Source of the DNA: Leptasterias polaris
Taxonomy: Eukaryota > Echinodermata > Asteroidea > Forcipulatida > Asteriidae
NCBI GenBank assembly: GCA_037783415.1
Contig: JAZGTN010000025.1
Location: forward strand, 4,650,001 to 4,714,000
Direction of reading: 5' to 3'
DNA: 64,000 bases
In this document: positions 1 to 12,200 of the stretch, piece by piece
Position numbering within the stretch: position 1 is the stretch's first letter
How the letters are laid out: every line of letters begins with the position of its first letter
Program-made: the position numbers and the translations under genes
Notes under the pieces: model-generated
What the model was told of the DNA's origin: nothing
What the model saw: the letters and a program-made list of their open reading frames with translations, nothing else
Databases searched by the model: none

Positions 1-292
1 TCAATGTCTGTTTCTTTCTTGGTGAAGAATTTAAGTGTCACAGACACAGGTTCCTCAGTTTCAGTCGTAGATGGTGATGATGAGATAAGCCGTATGCTGA
101 TTGCTCTGATAAAGGCAGTTCGTGTTAATTTTCCGTCAACACTGGGCAGATCATTGTCTCCTTCAACGAGAGGCAAGTAGTCCAACTTGATGTAAGTTGT
201 GCCATTTTCTACTTGTATAGTAATTAGATCTGAGGTAGACTGTAAGCTTTCCTGAAGGCCTGCTTCACCATCCATATTCTCAAAACAGTAAC
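1..292 (-). CDS. Partial N-half exon of domain b of the next array A unit
   Basis: The exon opens at 292 (GYCFENMDG) and runs off the left window edge; the last 40 nt of the 332-nt exon are outside. The next unit therefore continues beyond position 1. Confidence 0.88.
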
Positions 293-3200
293 CTGCAGAT
301 AAATACGTTATTAATGGTATCAAATTTGTCACGTATGTCGGTGCAAAAACCTAAAGTTTTAAGGCTAGTCTGATTATCAGTTAACCTAAATTACCTGGAG
401 TTGTTGGTAGCTGAGGAGCTGTGGTGCTAACGGTTGTGCTAGTTGTGGTTTGTGTAGTCGTCGAGACTTCTAAAATGGCAAAAAATATTTTAGGTTAATT
501 AAATCCATCTGAGGTGATGATCAAGGTTAACCAACTTTTATTGAGTGATCTGAAATCATGAAACACAGAAGCACCAAAAAAATTAACTGTTTGCTGAAAC
601 CGAGTTTTAATGAGCGAAAAAAAAACGTTCATTCGTTGGGAAAAGGAAAAGATTACCTTCAGCACATCCCAAGACGGTTAACTCAATAGTTGCTCCACTC
701 ACACCTAGGACATCAATGAAGTTGACCTGGAGTTCCTTTATACCTTGTAGTAATGGTTCGTCGATGGAAAATATCTTCACTTCTGATTGAATGGCCTCAA
801 TAGAAAGGGTAAACTGTGAACAGGACAATGAAGGTATTTGCTTTACTACAAAATACTAATCAATGACCGCATTTTATAAAATAAAATATAAAACAAGTAA
901 AACATGTGTATTAGTATTTAAGTGCTCTCGCTCACCTCCCCGTTTGAATCATCGGTCACTACTTGCTTGAAATCTGTGTCGTCTACTTTCTTAACAAACA
1001 CTGTGAACGTGATCTTGACTGACTGAGGTGCAGTTGAACCAGCCTTTGGTGTGGTCTTTCCTTCTGATTGCCCGGCAGTGACACTTGATGTGGTTTTCTT
1101 CAAAGTAATAAGAACTCCACGAAGATTGATACTGTTTGTGAACTCTCGCTCTAAGACTGCACTTCTGCCAACAGCCTGCTCAATTGGTAACTTGGAAAAT
1201 GTTAGCAAGTGTGTGTCATTGGCATTGACGAGATCTCCTCTTGTCTTGTCTTTTGACTCTACACCATTTTCGCTATCCATATTTTGAAGACAGTACCCTG
1301 AAAAGACAGAAATGTGTGATAAATACACCAGACGGATTGATCAGAGGAAAGGTTGTTGCTATAGTCGATTTTACTTCTCGTAACCTAAATAATGTAAGTC
1401 TTACCTTTTGTGGTTGAAAGCTGAGATGTTGTTGAGGTTGTTGTTTGTTCTGTGCTTGTCTGAGTTGGTGTTGTAACTGCCATGGTGCTTGTGGATTCTT
1501 CGGTTGTGGTCGTTGGTGTTGTCACCGAGACTGTTGTAGTTGCTAACTGAGTTGTGGTAAATTCTACGACCAAAATAAGGACAAAATTGGTATCAGAATA
1601 CTTTTTAATACTTGGAAAATAAAAGGGTCTGAAGACAATTCCTGTCAAAGCGTTGCGTATAGGTATCGAGCATTTGTTTTATAAATGAATGTCTCAGGTT
1701 CGAGAGACTGAAATACTGTTTTCCTGCTACTACCAGCTTACCTTCTGCACAGCCCAAAACATGTAGTTCTAAAGTAGCAGAATCAACACCGGTGACCTGT
1801 AGGACAGACACACGGAATGCCAAAACCCCTTTAAGGGTTCCATCTGCACTCTTCAGGAGCATCTGCGATGGTTGCTTACTGACTGGTGTGAATGTGATCA
1901 CCTGAGAGGAAAGAATAGTTAAACAAATTCAGAAAGTCCTCCTAACCCTTTGTGCACACATTTTTTAACAAACTGTTAGAAACTTGACTCTGATAATAAA
2001 GGTGTAAAAGTATTTCTAATTTCTCACCTGGGCTTCTTGCGTGCCTTCTAGCAACAGGGGCTTAAAGTCAATGTCTGTTTCTTTCTTGGTGAAGAATTTA
2101 AGTGTCACAGACACAGGTTCCTCAGTTTCAGTCGTAGATGGTGATGATGAGATAAGCCGTATGCTGATTGCTCTGATAAAGGCAGTTCGTGTTAATTTTC
2201 CGTCAACACTGGGCAGATCATTGTCTCCTTCAACGAGAGGCAAGTAGTCCAACTTGATGTAAGTTGTGCCATTTTCTACTTGTATAGTAATTAGATCTGA
2301 GGTAGACTGTAAGCTTTCCTGAAGGCCTGCTTCACCATCCATATTCTCAAAACAGTAACCTGCAGATAAATACGTTATTAATGGTATCAAATTTGTCACG
2401 TATGTCGGTGCAAAAACCTAAAGTTTTAAGGCTAGTCTGATTATCAGTTAACCTAAATTACCTGGAGTTGTTGGTAGCTGAGGAGCTGTGGTGCTAACGG
2501 TTGTGCTAGTTGTGGTTTGTGTAGTCGTCGAGACTTCTAAAATGGCAAAAAATATTTTAGGTTAATTAAATCCATCTGAGGTGATGATCAAGGTTAACCA
2601 ACTTTTATTGAGTGATCTGAAATCATGAAACACAGAAGCACCAAAAAAATTAACTGTTTGCTGAAACCGAGTTTTAATGAGCGAAAAAAACCCGTTCATT
2701 CGTTGGGAAAAGGAAAAGATTACCTTCAGCACATCCCAAGACGGTTAACTCAATAGTTGCTCCACTCACACCTAGGACATCAATGAAGTTGACCTGGAGT
2801 TCCTTTATACCTTGTAGTAATGGTTCGTCGATGGAAAATATCTTCACTTCTGATTGAATGGCCTCAATAGAAAGGGTAAACTGTGAACAGGACAATGAAG
2901 GTATTTGCTTTACTACAAAATACTAATCAATGACCGCATTTTATAAAATAAAATATAAAACAAGTAAAACATGTGTATTAGTATTTAAGTGCTCTCGCTC
3001 ACCTCCCCGTTTGAATCATCGGTCACTACTTGCTTGAAATCTGTGTCGTCTACTTTCTTAACAAACACTGTGAACGTGATCTTGACTGACTGAGGTGCAG
3101 TTGAACCAGCCTTTGGTGTGGTCTTTCCTTCTGATTGCCCGGCAGTGACACTTGATGTGGTTTTCTTCAAAGTAATAATAACTCCACGAAGATTGATACT

Positions 3201-6200
3201 GTTTGTGAACTCTCGCTCTAAGACTGCACTTCTGCCAACAGCCTGCTCAATTGGTAACTTGGAAAATGTTAGCAAGTGTGTGTCATTGGCATTGACGAGA
3301 TCTCCTCTTGTCTTGTCTTTTGACTCTACACCATTTTCGCTATCCATATTTTGAAGACAGTACCCTGAAAAGACAGAAATGTGTGATAAATACACCAGAC
3401 GGATTGATCAGAGGAAAGGTTGTTGCTATAGTCGATTTTACTTCTCGTAACCTAAATAATGTAAGTCTTACCTTTTGTGGTTGAAAGCTGAGATGTTGTT
3501 GAGGTTGTTGTTTGTTCTGTGCTTGTCTGAGTTGGTGTTGTAACTGCCATGGTGCTTGTGGATTCTTCGGTTGTGGTCGTTGGTGTTGTCACCGAGACTG
3601 TTGTAGTTGCTAACTGAGTTGTGGTAAATTCTACGACCAAAATAAGGACAAAATTGGTATCAGAATACTTTTTAATACTTGGAAAATAAAAGGGTCTGAA
3701 GACAATTCCTGTCAAAGCGTTGCGTATAGGTATCGAGCATTTGTTTTATAAATGAATGTCTCAGGTTCGAGAGACTGAAATACTGTTTTCCTGCTACTAC
3801 CAGCTTACCTTCTGCACAGCCCAAAACATGTAGTTCTAAAGTAGCAGAATCAACACCGGTGACCTGTAGGACAGACACACGGAATGCCAAAACCCCTTTA
3901 AGGGTTCCATCTGCACTCTTCAGGAGCATCTGCGATGGTTGCTTACTGACTGGTGTGAATGTGATCACCTGAGAGGAAAGAATAGTTAAACAAATTCAGA
4001 AAGTCCTCCTAACCCTTTGTGCACACATTTTTTAACAAACTGTTAGAAACTTGACTCTGATAATAAAGGTGTAAAAGTATTTCTAATTTCTCACCTGGGC
4101 TTCTTGCGTGCCTTCTAGCAAGAGGGGCTTAAAGTCAATGTCTGTTTCTTTCTTGGTGAAGAATTTAAGTGTCACAGACACAGGTTCCTCAGTTTCAGTC
4201 GTAGATGGTGATGATGAGATAAGCCGTATGCTGATTGCTCTGATAAAGGCAGTTCGTGTTAATTTTCCGTCAACACTGGGCAGATCATTGTCTCCTTCAA
4301 CGAGAGGCAAGTAGTCCAACTTGATGTAAGTTGTGCCATTTTCTACTTGTATAGTAATTAGATCTGAGGTAGACTGTAAGCTTTCCTGAAGGCCTGCTTC
4401 ACCATCCATATTCTCAAAACAGTAACCTGCAGATAAATACGTTATTAATGGTATCAAATTTGTCACGTATGTCGGTGCAAAAACCTAAAGTTTTAAGGCT
4501 AGTCTGATTATCAGTTAACCTAAATTACCTGGAGTTGTTGGTAGCTGAGGAGCTGTGGTGCTAACGGTTGTGCTAGTTGTGGTTTGTGTAGTCGTCGAGA
4601 CTTCTAAAATGGCAAAAAATATTTTAGGTTAATTAAATCCATCTGAGGTGATGATCAAGGTTAACCAACTTTTATTGAGTGATCTGAAATCATGAAACAC
4701 AGAAGCACCCAAAAAATTAACTGTTTGCTGAAACCGAGTTTTAATGAGCGAAAAAAAACCGTTCATTCGTTGGGAAAAGGAAAAGATTACCTTCAGCACA
4801 TCCCAAGACGGTTAACTCAATAGTTGCTCCACTCACACCTAGGACATCAATGAAGTTGACCTGGAGTTCCTTTATACCTTGTAGTAATGGTTCGTCGATG
4901 GAAAATATCTTCACTTCTGATTGAATGGCCTCAATAGAAAGGGTAAACTGTGAACAGGACAATGAAGGTATTTGCTTTACTACAAAATACTAATCAATGA
5001 CCGCATTTTATAAAATAAAATATAAAACAAGTAAAACATGTGTATTAGTATTTAAGTGCTCTCGCTCACCTCCCCGTTTGAATCATCGGTCACTACTTGC
5101 TTGAAATCTGTGTCGTCTACTTTCTTAACAAACACTGTGAACGTGATCTTGACTGACTGAGGTGCAGTTGAACCAGCCTTTGGTGTGGTCTTTCCTTCTG
5201 ATTGCCCGGCAGTGACACTTGATGTGGTTTTCTTCAAAGTAATAAGAACTCCACGAAGATTGATACTGTTTGTGAACTCTCGCTCTAAGACTGCACTTCT
5301 GCCAACAGCCTGCTCAATTGGTAACTTGGAAAATGTTAGCAAGTGTGTGTCATTGGCATTGACGAGATCTCCTCTTGTCTTGTCTTTTGACTCTACACCA
5401 TTTTCGCTATCCATATTTTGAAGACAGTACCCTGAAAAGACAGAAATGTGTGATAAATACACCAGACGGATTGATCAGAGGAAAGGTTGTTGCTATAGTC
5501 GATTTTACTTCTCGTAACCTAAATAATGTAAGTCTTACCTTTTGTGGTTGAAAGCTGAGATGTTGTTGAGGTTGTTGTTTGTTCTGTGCTTGTCTGAGTT
5601 GGTGTTGTAACTGCCATGGTGCTTGTGGATTCTTCGGTTGTGGTCGTTGGTGTTGTCACCGAGACTGTTGTAGTTGCTAACTGAGTTGTGGTAAATTCTA
5701 CGACCAAAATAAGGACAAAATTGGTATCAGAATACTTTTTAATACTTGGAAAATAAAAGGGTCTGAAGACAATTCCTGTCAAAGCGTTGCGTATAGGTAT
5801 CGAGCATTTGTTTTATAAATGAATGTCTCAGGTTCGAGAGACTGAAATACTGTTTTCCTGCTACTACCAGCTTACCTTCTGCACAGCCCAAAACATGTAG
5901 TTCTAAAGTAGCAGAATCAACACCGGTGACCTGTAGGACAGACACACGGAATGCCAAAACCCCTTTAAGGGTTCCATCTGCACTCTTCAGGAGCATCTGC
6001 GATGGTTGCTTACTGACTGGTGTGAATGTGATCACCTGAGAGGAAAGAATAGTTAAACAAATTCAGAAAGTCCTCCTAACCCTTTGTGCACACATTTTTT
6101 AACAAACTGTTAGAAACTTGACTCTGATAATAAAGGTGTAAAAGTATTTCTAATTTCTCACCTGGGCTTCTTGCGTGCCTTCTAGCAACAGGGGCTTAAA

Positions 6201-9200
6201 GTCAATGTCTGTTTCTTTCTTGGTGAAGAATTTAAGTGTCACAGACACAGGTTCCTCAGTTTCAGTCGTAGATGGTGATGATGAGATAAGCCGTATGCTG
6301 ATTGCTCTGATAAAGGCAGTTCGTGTTAATTTTCCGTCAACACTGGGCAGATCATTGTCTCCTTCAACGAGAGGCAAGTAGTCCAACTTGATGTAAGTTG
6401 TGCCATTTTCTACTTGTATAGTAATTAGATCTGAGGTAGACTGTAAGCTTTCCTGAAGGCCTGCTTCACCATCCATATTCTCAAAACAGTAACCTGCAGA
6501 TAAATACGTTATTAATGGTATCAAATTTGTCACGTATGTCGGTGCAAAAACCTAAAGTTTTAAGGCTAGTCTGATTATCAGTTAACCTAAATTACCTGGA
6601 GTTGTTGGTAGCTGAGGAGCTGTGGTGCTAACGGTTGTGCTAGTTGTGGTTTGTGTAGTCGTCGAGACTTCTAAAATGGCAAAAAATATTTTAGGTTAAT
6701 TAAATCCATCTGAGGTGATGATCAAGGTTAACCAACTTTTATTGAGTGATCTGAAATCATGAAACACAGAAGCACCAAAAAAATTAACTGTTTGCTGAAA
6801 CCGAGTTTTAATGAGCGAAAAAAACCCGTTCATTCGTTGGGAAAAGGAAAAGATTACCTTCAGCACATCCCAAGACGGTTAACTCAATAGTTGCTCCACT
6901 CACACCTAGGACATCAATGAAGTTGACCTGGAGTTCCTTTATACCTTGTAGTAATGGTTCGTCGATGGAAAATATCTTCACTTCTGATTGAATGGCCTCA
7001 ATAGAAAGGGTAAACTGTGAACAGGACAATGAAGGTATTTGCTTTACTACAAAATACTAATCAATGACCGCATTTTATAAAATAAAATATAAAACAAGTA
7101 AAACATGTGTATTAGTATTTAAGTGCTCTCGCTCACCTCCCCGTTTGAATCATCGGTCACTACTTGCTTGAAATCTGTGTCGTCTACTTTCTTAACAAAC
7201 ACTGTGAACGTGATCTTGACTGACTGAGGTGCAGTTGAACCAGCCTTTGGTGTGGTCTTTCCTTCTGATTGCCCGGCAGTGACACTTGATGTGGTTTTCT
7301 TCAAAGTAATAATAACTCCACGAAGATTGATACTGTTTGTGAACTCTCGCTCTAAGACTGCACTTCTGCCAACAGCCTGCTCAATTGGTAACTTGGAAAA
7401 TGTTAGCAAGTGTGTGTCATTGGCATTGACGAGATCTCCTCTTGTCTTGTCTTTTGACTCTACACCATTTTCGCTATCCATATTTTGAAGACAGTACCCT
7501 GAAAAGACAGAAATGTGTGATAAATACACCAGACGGATTGATCAGAGGAAAGGTTGTTGCTATAGTCGATTTTACTTCTCGTAACCTAAATAATGTAAGT
7601 CTTACCTTTTGTGGTTGAAAGCTGAGATGTTGTTGAGGTTGTTGTTTGTTCTGTGCTTGTCTGAGTTGGTGTTGTAACTGCCATGGTGCTTGTGGATTCT
7701 TCGGTTGTGGTCGTTGGTGTTGTCACCGAGACTGTTGTAGTTGCTAACTGAGTTGTGGTAAATTCTACGACCAAAATAAGGACAAAATTGGTATCAGAAT
7801 ACTTTTTAATACTTGGAAAATAAAAGGGTCTGAAGACAATTCCTGTCAAAGCGTTGCGTATAGGTATCGAGCATTTGTTTTATAAATGAATGTCTCAGGT
7901 TCGAGAGACTGAAATACTGTTTTCCTGCTACTACCAGCTTACCTTCTGCACAGCCCAAAACATGTAGTTCTAAAGTAGCAGAATCAACACCGGTGACCTG
8001 TAGGACAGACACACGGAATGCCAAAACCCCTTTAAGGGTTCCATCTGCACTCTTCAGGAGCATCTGCGATGGTTGCTTACTGACTGGTGTGAATGTGATC
8101 ACCTGAGAGGAAAGAATAGTTAAACAAATTCAGAAAGTCCTCCTAACCCTTTGTGCACACATTTTTTAACAAACTGTTAGAAACTTGACTCTGATAATAA
8201 AGGTGTAAAAGTATTTCTAATTTCTCACCTGGGCTTCTTGCGTGCCTTCTAGCAAGAGGGGCTTAAAGTCAATGTCTGTTTCTTTCTTGGTGAAGAATTT
8301 AAGTGTCACAGACACAGGTTCCTCAGTTTCAGTCGTAGATGGTGATGATGAGATAAGCCGTATGCTGATTGCTCTGATAAAGGCAGTTCGTGTTAATTTT
8401 CCGTCAACACTGGGCAGATCATTGTCTCCTTCAACGAGAGGCAAGTAGTCCAACTTGATGTAAGTTGTGCCATTTTCTACTTGTATAGTAATTAGATCTG
8501 AGGTAGACTGTAAGCTTTCCTGAAGGCCTGCTTCACCATCCATATTCTCAAAACAGTAACCTGCAGATAAATACGTTATTAATGGTATCAAATTTGTCAC
8601 GTATGTCGGTGCAAAAACCTAAAGTTTTAAGGCTAGTCTGATTATCAGTTAACCTAAATTACCTGGAGTTGTTGGTAGCTGAGGAGCTGTGGTGCTAACG
8701 GTTGTGCTAGTTGTGGTTTGTGTAGTCGTCGAGACTTCTAAAATGGCAAAAAATATTTTAGGTTAATTAAATCCATCTGAGGTGATGATCAAGGTTAACC
8801 AACTTTTATTGAGTGATCTGAAATCATGAAACACAGAAGCACCCAAAAAATTAACTGTTTGCTGAAACCGAGTTTTAATGAGCGAAAAAAAACCGTTCAT
8901 TCGTTGGGAAAAGGAAAAGATTACCTTCAGCACATCCCAAGACGGTTAACTCAATAGTTGCTCCACTCACACCTAGGACATCAATGAAGTTGACCTGGAG
9001 TTCCTTTATACCTTGTAGTAATGGTTCGTCGATGGAAAATATCTTCACTTCTGATTGAATGGCCTCAATAGAAAGGGTAAACTGTGAACAGGACAATGAA
9101 GGTATTTGCTTTACTACAAAATACTAATCAATGACCGCATTTTATAAAATAAAATATAAAACAAGTAAAACATGTGTATTAGTATTTAAGTGCTCTCGCT

Positions 9201-12200
9201 CACCTCCCCGTTTGAATCATCGGTCACTACTTGCTTGAAATCTGTGTCGTCTACTTTCTTAACAAACACTGTGAACGTGATCTTGACTGACTGAGGTGCA
9301 GTTGAACCAGCCTTTGGTGTGGTCTTTCCTTCTGATTGCCCGGCAGTGACACTTGATGTGGTTTTCTTCAAAGTAATAAGAACTCCACGAAGATTGATAC
9401 TGTTTGTGAACTCTCGCTCTAAGACTGCACTTCTGCCAACAGCCTGCTCAATTGGTAACTTGGAAAATGTTAGCAAGTGTGTGTCATTGGCATTGACGAG
9501 ATCTCCTCTTGTCTTGTCTTTTGACTCTACACCATTTTCGCTATCCATATTTTGAAGACAGTACCCTGAAAAGACAGAAATGTGTGATAAATACACCAGA
9601 CGGATTGATCAGAGGAAAGGTTGTTGCTATAGTCGATTTTACTTCTCGTAACCTAAATAATGTAAGTCTTACCTTTTGTGGTTGAAAGCTGAGATGTTGT
9701 TGAGGTTGTTGTTTGTTCTGTGCTTGTCTGAGTTGGTGTTGTAACTGCCATGGTGCTTGTGGATTCTTCGGTTGTGGTCGTTGGTGTTGTCACCGAGACT
9801 GTTGTAGTTGCTAACTGAGTTGTGGTAAATTCTACGACCAAAATAAGGACAAAATTGGTATCAGAATACTTTTTAATACTTGGAAAATAAAAGGGTCTGA
9901 AGACAATTCCTGTCAAAGCGTTGCGTATAGGTATCGAGCATTTGTTTTATAAATGAATGTCTCAGGTTCGAGAGACTGAAATACTGTTTTCCTGCTACTA
10001 CCAGCTTACCTTCTGCACAGCCCAAAACATGTAGTTCTAAAGTAGCAGAATCAACACCGGTGACCTGTAGGACAGACACACGGAATGCCAAAACCCCTTT
10101 AAGGGTTCCATCTGCACTCTTCAGGAGCATCTGCGATGGTTGCTTACTGACTGGTGTGAATGTGATCACCTGAGAGGAAAGAATAGTTAAACAAATTCAG
10201 AAAGTCCTCCTAACCCTTTGTGCACACATTTTTTAACAAACTGTTAGAAACTTGACTCTGATAATAAAGGTGTAAAAGTATTTCTAATTTCTCACCTGGG
10301 CTTCTTGCGTGCCTTCTAGCAACAGGGGCTTAAAGTCAATGTCTGTTTCTTTCTTGGTGAAGAATTTAAGTGTCACAGACACAGGTTCCTCAGTTTCAGT
10401 CGTAGATGGTGATGATGAGATAAGCCGTATGCTGATTGCTCTGATAAAGGCAGTTCGTGTTAATTTTCCGTCAACACTGGGCAGATCATTGTCTCCTTCA
10501 ACGAGAGGCAAGTAGTCCAACTTGATGTAAGTTGTGCCATTTTCTACTTGTATAGTAATTAGATCTGAGGTAGACTGTAAGCTTTCCTGAAGGCCTGCTT
10601 CACCATCCATATTCTCAAAACAGTAACCTGCAGATAAATACGTTATTAATGGTATCAAATTTGTCACGTATGTCGGTGCAAAAACCTAAAGTTTTAAGGC
10701 TAGTCTGATTATCAGTTAACCTAAATTACCTGGAGTTGTTGGTAGCTGAGGAGCTGTGGTGCTAACGGTTGTGCTAGTTGTGGTTTGTGTAGTCGTCGAG
10801 ACTTCTAAAATGGCAAAAAATATTTTAGGTTAATTAAATCCATCTGAGGTGATGATCAAGGTTAACCAACTTTTATTGAGTGATCTGAAATCATGAAACA
10901 CAGAAGCACCAAAAAAATTAACTGTTTGCTGAAACCGAGTTTTAATGAGCGAAAAAAAACCGTTCATTCGTTGGGAAAAGGAAAAGATTACCTTCAGCAC
11001 ATCCCAAGACGGTTAACTCAATAGTTGCTCCACTCACACCTAGGACATCAATGAAGTTGACCTGGAGTTCCTTTATACCTTGTAGTAATGGTTCGTCGAT
11101 GGAAAATATCTTCACTTCTGATTGAATGGCCTCAATAGAAAGGGTAAACTGTGAACAGGACAATGAAGGTATTTGCTTTACTACAAAATACTAATCAATG
11201 ACCGCATTTTATAAAATAAAATATAAAACAAGTAAAACATGTGTATTAGTATTTAAGTGCTCTCGCTCACCTCCCCGTTTGAATCATCGGTCACTACTTG
11301 CTTGAAATCTGTGTCGTCTACTTTCTTAACAAACACTGTGAACGTGATCTTGACTGACTGAGGTGCAGTTGAACCAGCCTTTGGTGTGGTCTTTCCTTCT
11401 GATTGCCCGGCAGTGACACTTGATGTGGTTTTCTTCAAAGTAATAATAACTCCACGAAGATTGATACTGTTTGTGAACTCTCGCTCTAAGACTGCACTTC
11501 TGCCAACAGCCTGCTCAATTGGTAACTTGGAAAATGTTAGCAAGTGTGTGTCATTGGCATTGACGAGATCTCCTCTTGTCTTGTCTTTTGACTCTACACC
11601 ATTTTCGCTATCCATATTTTGAAGACAGTACCCTGAAAAGACAGAAATGTGTGATAAATACACCAGACGGATTGATCAGAGGAAAGGTTGTTGCTATAGT
11701 CGATTTTACTTCTCGTAACCTAAATAATGTAAGTCTTACCTTTTGTGGTTGAAAGCTGAGATGTTGTTGAGGTTGTTGTTTGTTCTGTGCTTGTCTGAGT
11801 TGGTGTTGTAACTGCCATGGTGCTTGTGGATTCTTCGGTTGTGGTCGTTGGTGTTGTCACCGAGATTGTTGTAGTTGCTAACTGAGTTGTGGTAAATTCT
11901 ACGACCAAAATAAGGACAAAATTGGTATCAGAATACTTTTTAATACTTGGAAAATAAAAGGGTCTGAAGACAATTCCTGTCAAAGCGTTGCGTATAGGTA
12001 TCGAGCATTTGTTTTATAAATGAATGTCTCAGGTTCGAGAGACTGAAATACTGTTTTCTGCTACTACCAGCTTACCTTCTGCACAGCCCAAAACATGTAG
12101 TTCTAAAGTAGCAGAATCAACACCGGTGACCTGTAGGACAGACACACGGAATGCCAAAACCCCTTTAAGGGTTCCATCTGCACTCTTCAGGAGCATCTGC

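Noticed and set aside
918..1328. Short independent genes starting MYLSHISVF, MTNLIPL, MILDKL or MTGIVF on the minus strand
   Set aside because: Those methionines lie in introns upstream of the acceptors; the true exons start at the GYC codon or the Thr linker, in phase with their neighbours.
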